DNA from: Olavius algarvensis associated proteobacterium Delta 3
GTDB taxonomy: Bacteria; Desulfobacterota; Desulfobacteria; Desulfobacterales; CAFBRK01
DNA: 42,504 nt
NCBI GenBank assembly: GCA_903231505.1
Contig: CAFBRK010000221.1
Location: 1-42,504 of the forward strand
Direction: 5' to 3'
The notes beneath the pieces are model-generated. The model did not search any database and had not been told where the DNA came from. It saw only the letters and a program-made list of their open reading frames with translations. This document shows, in pieces, positions 31,883 to 39,747 of the stretch (positions within the stretch are counted from its first letter, which is position 1; the number at the start of each line of letters is the position of its first letter). The translations under genes were made by a program, and so were the position numbers.

Positions 31883-33052
31883 TCACGATATCACTTCTCC
31901 GTTCCACAACATTTTCAGAAAATCACGCCAAGGCAAAATACGGATATCCTCGTGCAGACGTGCCGTGCCTTCGTTACAGACAACAAATGCGCGCGCAGGA
32001 CGGTATTCCTGGATAAACGCCTTGAGGGGACGAAGATCTGTTTTGTCGACCCTGTTCGTCCCTTTTACTTCGATAGCCACTTCTCCATGACCTAAAATAA
32101 AATCCACTTCCAGCCCTGACTTCGTCCGCCAAAAGTTCACATGGTAATCCAATTCGCGGTAGACGCGATGGGCAAGTAGTTCCATCAGGATGAAATGCTC
32201 AATTGCCTTTCCGAACTGCTCACCTCTCTCCTGAGGGATCCGACGGTGAGTGATAGCCCCGGCAACGCCGACGTCAAACAAATAAAACTTGCCGGCCCTG
32301 GTGATCACATTACGGTTCTTCCGCCTCTTGTAGGGTTCGATTATCGTGCCAAGCAGAGTGTCTACGAGGATCTGATAATATTCCTTTACGGTCTTGGCGT
32401 CCACGCCGCAGTCTCGGGCGATGTTGGCATAATTTGTCAGTTCCCCGTGAGAATACCCCACGGCATCGAAGAACCGAGAGAAGGCCGGAATATTTCGGGT
32501 CAATCCCTCATCAAACACTTCCTCTTTGAGATAATCCCTAACGTACGCTTGGAGCGATTTCCGGTATCCAGTCTGTAAATAGTGCGAGGGGATCATCCCC
32601 CTGTTGAGCGCTTTGAGCAATTCGAGATTAGCCACTTCTGCCGAGACAAGCGGGCGCATCTCGTACCGCCAGGCTCGGCCTCCAAGCAGATTCGCCTTGC
32701 CTCTTTTCAGTTTCCTTGCGCTGGAGCCGCACAGGATAAACTGCAGGCCTTTATTTTCGATAAGCCAGTGAATTTCATCAAGCAGCTGGGGCACTTTCTG
32801 AACCTCGTCGATAATGACCGGCGCTTTCAGCTTTTCGGAGGATTCCGCGAGAAGTTGCTCCCGAAGCAGAAAAGGGCGCTTGACGAATTCCAGAAAAATG
32901 TCGGTCTGCAGCAGATCATACCTCAGGCTTTTGGGGAAGACCGCCCTGAGAAAGGTGGTCTTTCCCGTTTTCCTCGGCCCCCACAAAAAGGCGGACTGCC
33001 CTCCTGGCAGTTTCATATCAAGCAAACGGGTGATCATTTCAATCACGGACAT
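31883..33052 (-). CDS. AAA+ ATPase with DUF4143 domain
   Basis: A 389-aa protein. It has Walker A WGPRKTGKTTFL (about residues 24-35), Walker B PVIIDEVQKVP, an ATPase core ending FILCGSSARKLKRGKANLLG, and the C-terminal DUF4143 domain with the PD-(D/E)xK-like NFWRTKSGLEVDFILGHGEV and AIEVKG motif. Family function is unsettled; such proteins are common in accessory regions and were suggested to act like nuclease or defence ATPases. The start at ATG 33052 is preferred because AGGA lies just upstream; ATGs at 33091 and 33112 would lengthen it. It is one of three family members in the window, one of them truncated. Confidence 0.88.
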   Translation of the reverse strand: MSVIEMITRLLDMKLPGGQSAFLWGPRKTGKTTFLRAVFPKSLRYDLLQTDIFLEFVKRPFLLREQLLAESSEKLKAPVIIDEVQKVPQLLDEIHWLIENKGLQFILCGSSARKLKRGKANLLGGRAWRYEMRPLVSAEVANLELLKALNRGMIPSHYLQTGYRKSLQAYVRDYLKEEVFDEGLTRNIPAFSRFFDAVGYSHGELTNYANIARDCGVDAKTVKEYYQILVDTLLGTIIEPYKRRKNRNVITRAGKFYLFDVGVAGAITHRRIPQERGEQFGKAIEHFILMELLAHRVYRELDYHVNFWRTKSGLEVDFILGHGEVAIEVKGTNRVDKTDLRPLKAFIQEYRPARAFVVCNEGTARLHEDIRILPWRDFLKMLWNGEVIS

Positions 33053-33168
33053 AGTTCCTGTTTGGTTTAACTTTTCAGGAGTATATTCCATTATGGTATA
33101 GTGATCAACCATTATTTTGGTGAGATACCAACGGTCTGGATATGAAGAAATATGTTCCGATTAACGAT

Positions 33169-33256
33169 ACCCCTCCCCAGTCTATACAGGTGGGAGGGGC
33201 AAGGGGGGGGGACCAGCTTCATCCCCCCCAGACCTGCCCCCTCAAGGGGGAGGGAT
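33169..33256. repeat. Diverged R1-type palindrome
   Basis: It has ACCCCTCCCCAG ... GGTGGGAGGGG and then TCATCCCCCCCAGACC / CCCCCTCAAGGGGGAGGGA. It shares the C-rich/G-rich folding with R1 copies but not the exact sequence. It lies 5' of the DUF4143 gene. Confidence 0.5.
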
Positions 33257-33696
33257 CAATGCAGGCAAACGGAACGTTACTCTGAAAACCGCTCTACAGC
33301 TTGTAGTTGCCTTATTAATTCAAAACATAATGTTGATTTATATTTTTGACACCGAAAAAGGATTCCCTGAGAGAGCCTCCCTCGGGCAAGTTCAAGCTGA
33401 CCGGAGTATCCCAGTTTTTCAGCATTGCATCTGAAGCGCGCATCAATTATGTTTGGCTCCAAAACCCAATAAAATCATTCACATTATCAATCAAAGCGAA
33501 ACCACTAATCGATGCTCATTTCCCGATACGAGGCAGGCAGAGTTCAAATCAAAAAATCACAAACTTCAAATAACAAATCACAAACAATAAAAGACAAACT
33601 AATAATCAATAAAAAAAGGAGACTCATCTGGTCATTTGTTGTCGATCTGCGGCGTTTATAAGTCGCTCTGGGAAAACCGGCCAGCCCGTCTACCCC
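33257..33696. other. AT-rich spacer with word repeats
   Basis: AT-rich words such as CAAATCACAAAC and CAAATAACAAATCACAAACAA are reiterated at 33541-33610. A 61-codon minus-strand frame (33277-33462) with NAEKLGYSGQLELARGRLSQ could be a remnant of a larger gene but matches no family I can name. No promoter could be assigned. Confidence 0.45.
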
Positions 33697-33950
33697 GGAC
33701 ATTGCACCAAATGGAGACCTTCATGGGCAAGGCACTTCGAGATGAAGCTGTAGTCCGACTACCGCGAGTCTCGAATAACGCAGGCCATGGAGGTCTCCGT
33801 TTGGCCCGAAGGGTGAAATCTTTTCAGGCCTTTCGTCCGTTTTTCAACGTGACAAAATGCATCGCAGCCCGATGCGTCAGTATTCACGTTAAGGCACCGA
33901 TCTTGTTTCTTTTAAGACATCTGCTGAAAAGATTTCATGCAATATTCGGG
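33697..33950 (-). repeat. MITE-like element M1, copy B (inverted relative to copy A)
   Basis: Read on the minus strand it starts CCCGAATATTGCATGAAATC and ends CATTTGGTGCAATGTCC like copy A. Its closing stem is a perfect 14-bp pair, TGAAATCTTTTCAG (33814-33827 on the plus strand) with CTGAAAAGATTTCA (33924-33937). The 96-nt loop between is unrelated to the loop in copy A but also folds (GCATCGGGCTGCGATGC, and AACGTGA with TCACGTT on the minus strand). The second conserved hairpin region is at about 33713-33805. Confidence 0.8.
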
Positions 33951-34003
33951 CTACGCCCTTTGGGCTTCCGACTTCGCTCGACGAGCTTCGCCGGACAGGT
34001 CGC

Positions 34004-34050
34004 CGGGCAAGCGGGCAGACGGGCAAACGGGCGAACCGGCAAACCGGTTT
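34004..34050 (+). repeat. GGGCAGAC-type word repeats
   Basis: CGGGCAAGCGGGCAGACGGG and CAAACGGGCGAACCGGCAAA are built from a ~9-nt word. The same words (GACGGGCAGACGGGCCAACC) occur at 5216-5262 after the traB-like gene. Confidence 0.65.
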
Positions 34051-34113
34051 ACGGGATTCGACTTTCAGACAAATGAAATGATGCGGATTAAATCATTGAG
34101 AATGAGATCTTAC

Positions 34114-35613
34114 ATGAAAACCGACATTGTAATAAATATGCGTATGAGCACATTGAATAAATCCTTGACCATTGCCTTCCTGGCGATTTCTATTTTTATC
34201 TCAGGACTAAACGTTGATTTTGTCGGCGCACAGAGTTCGGCGCCGGAGCCGATGGTAACCCTCACGCCTGAGGAACAAGCCTGGCTGAAAGCTCATCCGG
34301 AAATCGTATTGGGAGCTCCCACCAACTATCCGCCTTCGGTGATCAGGCAGGCTGATGGCACACATATTGGCCTGACGGTGGATCTCTTCGAACAGATCAG
34401 TCGAGTCCTCAATACCAGCATTGGCCTGCACATCGAGGATTCATGGTCCGACATTCAGGAAAAGGCGAAAAACAGGGAGATCGACGGTTTGGCCCTTGGT
34501 GCAAGAGATACTAGCCGGGATGCTATTTACAACGCCACCGATGTCGTGATGCCCACCTACTTTTCTGTTTTCGGGCGGTCCCGGATCGAATATCAAATAG
34601 AGCGCTTTTCCGACCTGGACAGTTTGCGTATTGGCTATAAGAGCGCAGCGCGTCCAACCAGATCACTGCTGGAAAGGCTGCCCTCCGCCACTCTCAAGCC
34701 TTATGACAGTCATGAGTCCCTGACCCAGGCCTTGGTGAGGAGGGAGATAGACGTAATAGTCGCCTGGATGAGCTATGACCATTGGCGTAAGCAGAAATTG
34801 CAGGGAACGATTGACAAAATCCTGATCATCGAAGAGTACCCCATAGAAATTGTCACTTACGTTCGTAATGACTGGCCGGAACTGATTCCCATTTTAAACA
34901 AGGCCATTGCCGCCCTCAAGCAGGACGAACTCCCTCGCATCATCAACAAATGGTTCGGCGAATGGCCGCAACGATTTTTCAGCGATCGTCTTTCTTTGAC
35001 CGCCGAGGAAATGGCTTGGATCAAGACCCACCCTCGAATTATGGCGAGAGTAGGCAACTTCCCTCCCTTTCATTCCACGGTGCAGGGAAAACCGACCGGC
35101 TTCTCGATAGATCTGCTGGATCGGATCGCCGCTCTGGCTGGATTTGATGTCGGCTATGTCTCCAGCATACCCTGGCCGGAAGGCTTGGAGCTTATCCGAC
35201 AACGGGACGGCCGGGTGGATCTCCAGATCACCGCCATGAACACGGCTGATCATAGGGAGATCATGGTTTTCAGTAAGGATTACCTGGAGCTGCCGTTCAA
35301 GGTCCTGACCAGAGCTGATAACACAGACATCAAGGATTTCGACGACCTGATCGGCAAGACGGTGGCCATTGAGAAGGGCTATGCCCTGGTGAAAATGGTT
35401 CGCGAGGCCTATCCGGATATCAAGGTGAAGGAAGTGCTTGGATTTGCGCCGGCAGCACTGCGAACCGTTTCCTCGGGCAAGGCCGACGCCTACATCGGCA
35501 ACCTGCCCGTAGCGAACTATCACATTTCGAATCTGGGCCTTGTCAACCTCAAGGTTGCCGCAAGTACACCCTTCGACTTCCACAAGTTGGGTTTTGGAGT
35601 ACGCAAGGACTGA
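34114..35613 (+). CDS. N-terminal part of a multi-sensor histidine kinase (two periplasmic binding domains), ended by a premature TGA
   Basis: This frame encodes a signal/anchor (LTIAFLAISIFISGLNVDF) followed by two SBP_bac_3-type Venus flytrap domains. The first begins near LTPEEQAWLKAHPEIVLGAP and ends at DELPRIINKWFGEW, and the second begins LTAEEMAWIKTHPRIMARVG. The frame ends at TGA 35611-35613 in the context VRKD-stop-PELASILDKAM. The parallel sites in the other domains read NDWPELIPILNKAI and RKDWPELTSIIDKAL, so TGA has replaced TGG (Trp) and the gene originally continued to 38172. The product as it stands would be a membrane-anchored or secreted two-domain protein without kinase. Start is uncertain: ATGs at 34081, 34114, 34138 and 34144 all precede the signal sequence, without a clear ribosome site. 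Confidence 0.75.
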   Translation: MKTDIVINMRMSTLNKSLTIAFLAISIFISGLNVDFVGAQSSAPEPMVTLTPEEQAWLKAHPEIVLGAPTNYPPSVIRQADGTHIGLTVDLFEQISRVLNTSIGLHIEDSWSDIQEKAKNREIDGLALGARDTSRDAIYNATDVVMPTYFSVFGRSRIEYQIERFSDLDSLRIGYKSAARPTRSLLERLPSATLKPYDSHESLTQALVRREIDVIVAWMSYDHWRKQKLQGTIDKILIIEEYPIEIVTYVRNDWPELIPILNKAIAALKQDELPRIINKWFGEWPQRFFSDRLSLTAEEMAWIKTHPRIMARVGNFPPFHSTVQGKPTGFSIDLLDRIAALAGFDVGYVSSIPWPEGLELIRQRDGRVDLQITAMNTADHREIMVFSKDYLELPFKVLTRADNTDIKDFDDLIGKTVAIEKGYALVKMVREAYPDIKVKEVLGFAPAALRTVSSGKADAYIGNLPVANYHISNLGLVNLKVAASTPFDFHKLGFGVRKD

Positions 35614-35643
35614 CCTGAACTCGCCTCCATCCTGGACAAGGCG

Positions 35644-38172
35644 ATGGGGGCGATTCCACTCAAAGAACGCCTGTCGCTGCAAGAAAAGTGGGGGCTCTTA
35701 GAACGCAAAGAGGCGGAATCCGTCTCCATAATGGACCAGCTGAGCGGTCTGGAGAACGCTTGGCTCGACCAAAAACATCCGGTTCGGGTAAGGATTGCCG
35801 ACTATCCACCCTACCAGATCATCAAAGGTAAAGAGGCGCCGCAGGGAATTACCATAGAGTATCTAAAACTCATTGAAGAGCGAACCGGGATCGAATTCAG
35901 ATATGAAGTAAGCGACCAACCGTTTGCCGAATTTCTTGAAAGCATGAAACAGGGCAAAGGACCAGACATGACCGCGCTCATCATCCCGACACCGGAACGT
36001 GAACAGTATGTGTCTTTTACAGCGCCTTATCTCTCCTCTCCTTACGTCATCTTCATCCGGGAAGAGGATAATCCCATTCTTGATATTCAGGGCCTGTTCG
36101 GAAAAACACTCGCAGTCCCGAAAGGCGTTGTCGTTCAAGAGCAACTGTCCAAGGATTATCCCGAGATCAAGCTGACACTTTTCGACTCGGACGAGAAGGC
36201 ACTGGAAGCCGTGGCAACCGGTCAGGCAGATGCCTTTATCGGCAACCTGACCGTGGCCAGCCATATTATACACCAGATGGGATTGTCCCATCTTAAAGTC
36301 ACCGCTGCCGTTCCTTATGGTAATCAAGTGTTATCCATGGGCAATCGCAAAGACTGGCCTGAACTCACTTCCATTATTGACAAGGCGCTGGCGAGCATCA
36401 CCGAAGAAGAGAAAACCGCTATCCGCAACAAGTACCTCGCGATAAAATTCGAGCAGGGGATAGACAAAGTTAAAGTGTTGAGATGGATATTGGTGGTCGG
36501 GGGAGCAGCCTCGGGCATCATGCTCATATTTGTATTCTGGAACAGACGGTTGAGCTGGGAGATAAGTAAACGCAAGAAGACGGAGCTGGCTCTCAAACAG
36601 GCCAAAGATTATGCCGAAAACGCTCAAGTAGCCGCCGAGGCCGCCAACCAGGCAAAGAGTATTTTTCTGGCCAGCATGAGCCACGAGCTGCGCACCCCGC
36701 TGAACGCCATCCTCGGATTCTCCGGGATGCTGACCCGGGAAGAAAACGCCACCCACGATCAACAGGAGAAGCTATCCATCATCAACCGCAGCGGCCAGCA
36801 CCTGCTGGCCATGATCAACGATGTACTTGATCTATCCAAGATCGAGGCGGGAAGCGTCGAATTGGATGAACGTCCTTTCGATTTGGCAGCCTTGATAGAG
36901 GAGATCGGGACGATGATTCAATCAAGGGCTGGGGGAAAAGGGCTCTCCTTCACATCGGAAGCCGAAACAATAAACATTCCGTACATAAAGGCAGACGAGG
37001 GCAAACTGCGCCAGATCCTGATCAACCTGCTGAACAACGCGGTCAAGTTCACCGATGAAGGCGGGGTGACCATTCGATGTGCCACCGAAGCGATCCCGGA
37101 AGAGCCCAAACATTGCAACATCATGATTGAAGTCGAGGACACCGGTCCGGGGATTGAGCCGACCAGACAAGCGCAGATATTTGAACCTTTCGTGCAGGAA
37201 ATCGATACGTCTGATCGAAGAGGCACGGGTCTGGGGCTGTCCATTTGTAAAAAGTATGCTGAATTTATGGGCGGCACCATCGAATTGGATAGCGAAGTGG
37301 GAAAGGGTTCCCTTTTCCGATTGCAATTGCCGGCGAAAATCACCGAAGCGGCGGATATCAAGGCGCCTGTTGACGACAAACCAAGGGTAATCGGCCTGGC
37401 CCCGACAGAAAAAACCTGGCGGATCCTGCTCGCCGATGACAACCGGGAAAATTTGATCTTGCTGAAATCCTTGCTGGAAAGTGTCGGGTTTTTTGTCCTG
37501 GAAGCCGAAAACGGCAAAGAGGCGCTGGAGGCGTTTAAAAAGGAGTCCCCTGATTTCATCTGGATGGACATGCGCATGCCGGTCATGGACGGGTACGAGG
37601 CCACAAGGCGAATTCGGAAGTGGGAATCTGGAAGTGGGAAGTCGGAAGTCGGAAGTCGGAACACAGATGACAGAGGGCAGATGACAGAGAACAGAGGTCC
37701 GCATCCGGCATCTGGTATCCAGGATATAGAATCAAGTATCCAGCATCCAGCATCCAGTGACCAGAGACCAGTTCCCATCATTGCAAGTACTGCCAGCGCT
37801 TTTCGCGAGCAGCGCCAGGAGATCCTGGCGGCAGGCTGCGACGACATGGTTATCAAACCGTATAAGGCGCACGAGATTTTTGAGGTGATGGGCCGGTTCC
37901 TGGATATAAAGTACATCTATGAGACGGAGAGCGAGGCAGCGCCAGATCATCGGATCGGTGAGGTCGACCTTACCAGCAACAAGCTGGCCGAGCTTCCCGT
38001 TGGATTGCTAAATGAGCTTCGGGAGGCGATCCTGGCCCTGAACAGGGAGGCCGCTCTTGGGGTCATTGCACGCATTGGTGAGCAGATCCCTGAAGTGGCC
38101 GAAGGCCTGCGGGAAATGGTGGAGAATTTCCAGATGGGGAAGATTCGGAACCTGCTGGAGGACATAGAATGA
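35644..38172 (+). CDS. C-terminal part of the multi-sensor hybrid histidine kinase
   Basis: 842 residues from the first ATG after the stop. They comprise the end of binding domain two, a third SBP_bac_3 domain (from HPVRVRIADYPPYQIIKGKE), a transmembrane segment (ILVVGGAASGIMLIFVFW), a coiled coil, HisKA with SHELRTPLNAILGFSG (His347), a HATPase domain (NLLNNAVKFTDEG, DTGPGIEP, GTGLGLSI) and a receiver domain with IWMDMRMPVMDGYE (Asp642) ending in a short helical tail. It is a BvgS-like sensor with three flytraps in the original protein. From this start it would lack a signal peptide, so its sensor domain would not be exported unless the TGA is read through. The receiver carries a ~50-residue low-complexity insertion between helix 3 and strand 4 (37619-37770). 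Confidence 0.8.
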   Translation: MGAIPLKERLSLQEKWGLLERKEAESVSIMDQLSGLENAWLDQKHPVRVRIADYPPYQIIKGKEAPQGITIEYLKLIEERTGIEFRYEVSDQPFAEFLESMKQGKGPDMTALIIPTPEREQYVSFTAPYLSSPYVIFIREEDNPILDIQGLFGKTLAVPKGVVVQEQLSKDYPEIKLTLFDSDEKALEAVATGQADAFIGNLTVASHIIHQMGLSHLKVTAAVPYGNQVLSMGNRKDWPELTSIIDKALASITEEEKTAIRNKYLAIKFEQGIDKVKVLRWILVVGGAASGIMLIFVFWNRRLSWEISKRKKTELALKQAKDYAENAQVAAEAANQAKSIFLASMSHELRTPLNAILGFSGMLTREENATHDQQEKLSIINRSGQHLLAMINDVLDLSKIEAGSVELDERPFDLAALIEEIGTMIQSRAGGKGLSFTSEAETINIPYIKADEGKLRQILINLLNNAVKFTDEGGVTIRCATEAIPEEPKHCNIMIEVEDTGPGIEPTRQAQIFEPFVQEIDTSDRRGTGLGLSICKKYAEFMGGTIELDSEVGKGSLFRLQLPAKITEAADIKAPVDDKPRVIGLAPTEKTWRILLADDNRENLILLKSLLESVGFFVLEAENGKEALEAFKKESPDFIWMDMRMPVMDGYEATRRIRKWESGSGKSEVGSRNTDDRGQMTENRGPHPASGIQDIESSIQHPASSDQRPVPIIASTASAFREQRQEILAAGCDDMVIKPYKAHEIFEVMGRFLDIKYIYETESEAAPDHRIGEVDLTSNKLAELPVGLLNELREAILALNREAALGVIARIGEQIPEVAEGLREMVENFQMGKIRNLLEDIE
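37619..37770 (+). repeat. In-frame word-repeat insertion inside the receiver domain
   Basis: Three word families follow one another: GGAAGTC three times in perfect tandem (37637-37657), then CAGATGACAGAGGGCAGATG and variants (37664-37697), then CATCCAGCATCCAG words (37743-37757). The encoded segment starts at WESGSGKSEVGSRNTDDRG and ends before PVPIIASTASAF, where the canonical receiver strand 4 resumes. The insertion keeps the frame open although the unit is 7 nt. Confidence 0.85.
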
Positions 38173-38201
38173 GGTTCATGGCCTGTCCGCCTATGGCGGG
38201 C

Positions 38202-38299
38202 TCAAAGGTTCAGAGTTCAAAGGTTCAGAGTTTTTTGAGGTGTCAGGTGTCGGGTGTCAGGACGGGTGAGGTGTCAGGTGTCAGTGTTCAGGTTTCAGG
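38202..38299 (+). repeat. Word repeats between the kinase and a DUF4143 gene
   Basis: TCAAAGGTTCAGAGT is repeated twice (38202-38231), followed by heptamers AGGTGTC, AGGTGTC, GGGTGTC (38238-38258) and again AGGTGTCAGGTGTC (38269-38282), ending with AGGTTTCAGG. The same heptamer occurs at 31692-31712. Confidence 0.85.
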
Positions 38300-38381
38300 A
38301 CTGATTAAGGTTTTATGAACCCTATCGACTCAAAGGAAGAATTTTCTTGCAAAATAGAAATTTGTTTCTATAATACAAAAT

Positions 38382-39527
38382 ATGATTCAGAGAATAATTC
38401 AAGATGTCATACTTTCCCGGCTTAAGCAATTCCCGGCAGTTGCGCTATTAGGTCCAAGACAGGCAGGAAAAACCACACTGGCAAAAACCTTTTCCGACGT
38501 TTATTATGACCTCGAGGTTGAGCAGGAAAAACTGAGACTGGATTTACAGTGGGACGATATTATTCAATCGGAATCCATAATCATTCTGGATGAAGCTCAA
38601 AATCATCCCGAAATATTTCCCATAATTAGAAATGCTATTGACAGTGATAGGAAGAAAAACGGCCGTTTCATGATCTTGGGTTCTGTATCACCCGGGTTGA
38701 TGAAACAGGTATCAGAATTCCTTACGGGAAGAATAGCCCTTTGCGAGCTTTCTCCCTTTTTCTTTAGTGAAGTAAAACAGAGAGGTTTAGATAATCTGTG
38801 GTTGATGGGAGGCTTCCCTGACGGAGGTATATTAACAAAAGAACAATTCCCACTATGGCAAGAGAATTACCTCGATCTTTTAGCCATGCGAGACCTCCCC
38901 CAGTGGGGCTTGCCGGCTACCCCTCAGGTAACCCAGAGATTTTTCAGGATGATTGCTTCAGTTCACGGCAACCTCTGGAATGCCAGTCAGGTGGGAAAGA
39001 GCATGGGCCTGTCATATCATACGGTCAACTCCTATCTGGACTATCTGGAACAGGTCTACATGATAAGGAAACTTCAGCCCTATTCCACAAATATCAAGAA
39101 GAGACTTGTAAAGATCCCCAAGGTTTACTGGAAGGACAGCGGTCTCCTTCATAGTCTTATGGGCGTGAGTAATTTCGACCAATTAATCATTCAGTCATGG
39201 GTAGGATTCAGTTGGGAAGGTTTTGTGACTGAACAGATCCTTTCTTGCCTTGAATCATTGGGTCGTAATAAACAGCCCTATTTCTTCAGGACAAGTGACG
39301 GGCATGAACTAGATCTTGTATTAATACTCAAGGGAGAAATTTGGGCCTTTGAGATTAAACTTTCAGGATCGTCGGGGCGTAAAGAGATGGACAAATTAAA
39401 ACGGACATCAGAGATGATAGGCGCCGATAAAATGGTGATGATTTCAAGGACCAGGGAGGAAATAAGGAGTAAACATATTGTTTCCACTAATCTTGCGGGA
39501 ATTCTAAGATTGTTGTCGGAACAATGA
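38382..39527 (+). CDS. AAA+ ATPase with DUF4143 domain
   Basis: A 381-aa protein with Walker A LLGPRQAGKTTLAKT (about residues 22-36), Walker B SIIILDEAQNHP, a polypeptide of ATPase core ending FMILGSVSPGLMK, a helical part with NASQVGKSMGLSYHTVNSYL resembling a winged helix, and a C-terminal DUF4143 nuclease-like domain with FRTSDGHELDLVLILKGEI and AFEIKLS. It is full length. The base composition is more AT-rich than the flanking kinase and regulator genes, and word repeats lie on both sides, which suggests recent acquisition. It separates the sensor kinase from the sigma54-type regulator. Confidence 0.9.
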   Translation: MIQRIIQDVILSRLKQFPAVALLGPRQAGKTTLAKTFSDVYYDLEVEQEKLRLDLQWDDIIQSESIIILDEAQNHPEIFPIIRNAIDSDRKKNGRFMILGSVSPGLMKQVSEFLTGRIALCELSPFFFSEVKQRGLDNLWLMGGFPDGGILTKEQFPLWQENYLDLLAMRDLPQWGLPATPQVTQRFFRMIASVHGNLWNASQVGKSMGLSYHTVNSYLDYLEQVYMIRKLQPYSTNIKKRLVKIPKVYWKDSGLLHSLMGVSNFDQLIIQSWVGFSWEGFVTEQILSCLESLGRNKQPYFFRTSDGHELDLVLILKGEIWAFEIKLSGSSGRKEMDKLKRTSEMIGADKMVMISRTREEIRSKHIVSTNLAGILRLLSEQ

Positions 39528-39533
39528 ACATAC

Positions 39534-39724
39534 AATCCTCAACCCTCAACCCAGAACCTTGAACCCAGAACCTTAAACTCTTTGTCGTACTTTCGTTTTG
39601 TTCGAATACCACCCATGCTCACACCTCCTAGCTACCTTATAAGGTTAGCTCTTCGGTGTGTCCACTAAAAGGGGTAAGTCCAAAGTTCCTGACACCCGAA
39701 ACCCGAAACCCGAAACCTGAAACC
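39534..39724. repeat. Word repeats with a 41-nt hairpin, possible insertion-element end
   Basis: CAACCCTCAACCCAGAACCT and TGAACCCAGAACC words (39538-39575) and CCCGAAACCCGAAACCCGAA (39695-39714) bracket a hairpin: CACACC (39620-39625), AGCTA, CCTTATAAGG, TAGCT, GGTGTG (39655-39660). The tail GTGTCCACTAAAAGGGGTAA looks like the terminus of an insertion sequence, but no transposase remains. Confidence 0.5.
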
Positions 39725-39747
39725 AAAAAAGAACATATCGAACACCC

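Noticed and set aside
33277..33462. Minus-strand 61-codon frame as a real small gene
   Set aside because: It has no ribosome site and no family match; it is noted only as a possible remnant in the spacer entry.
33636..34076. Plus-strand open frame of 146 codons
   Set aside because: It runs through repeat element M1 copy B and the GGGCAGAC words; the copy A counterpart does not keep the frame.
35611..35613. TGA as a selenocysteine codon
   Set aside because: Homologous positions in the two sister domains are Trp, not Cys, and no SECIS-like hairpin is evident right after the codon; a nonsense change fits better.
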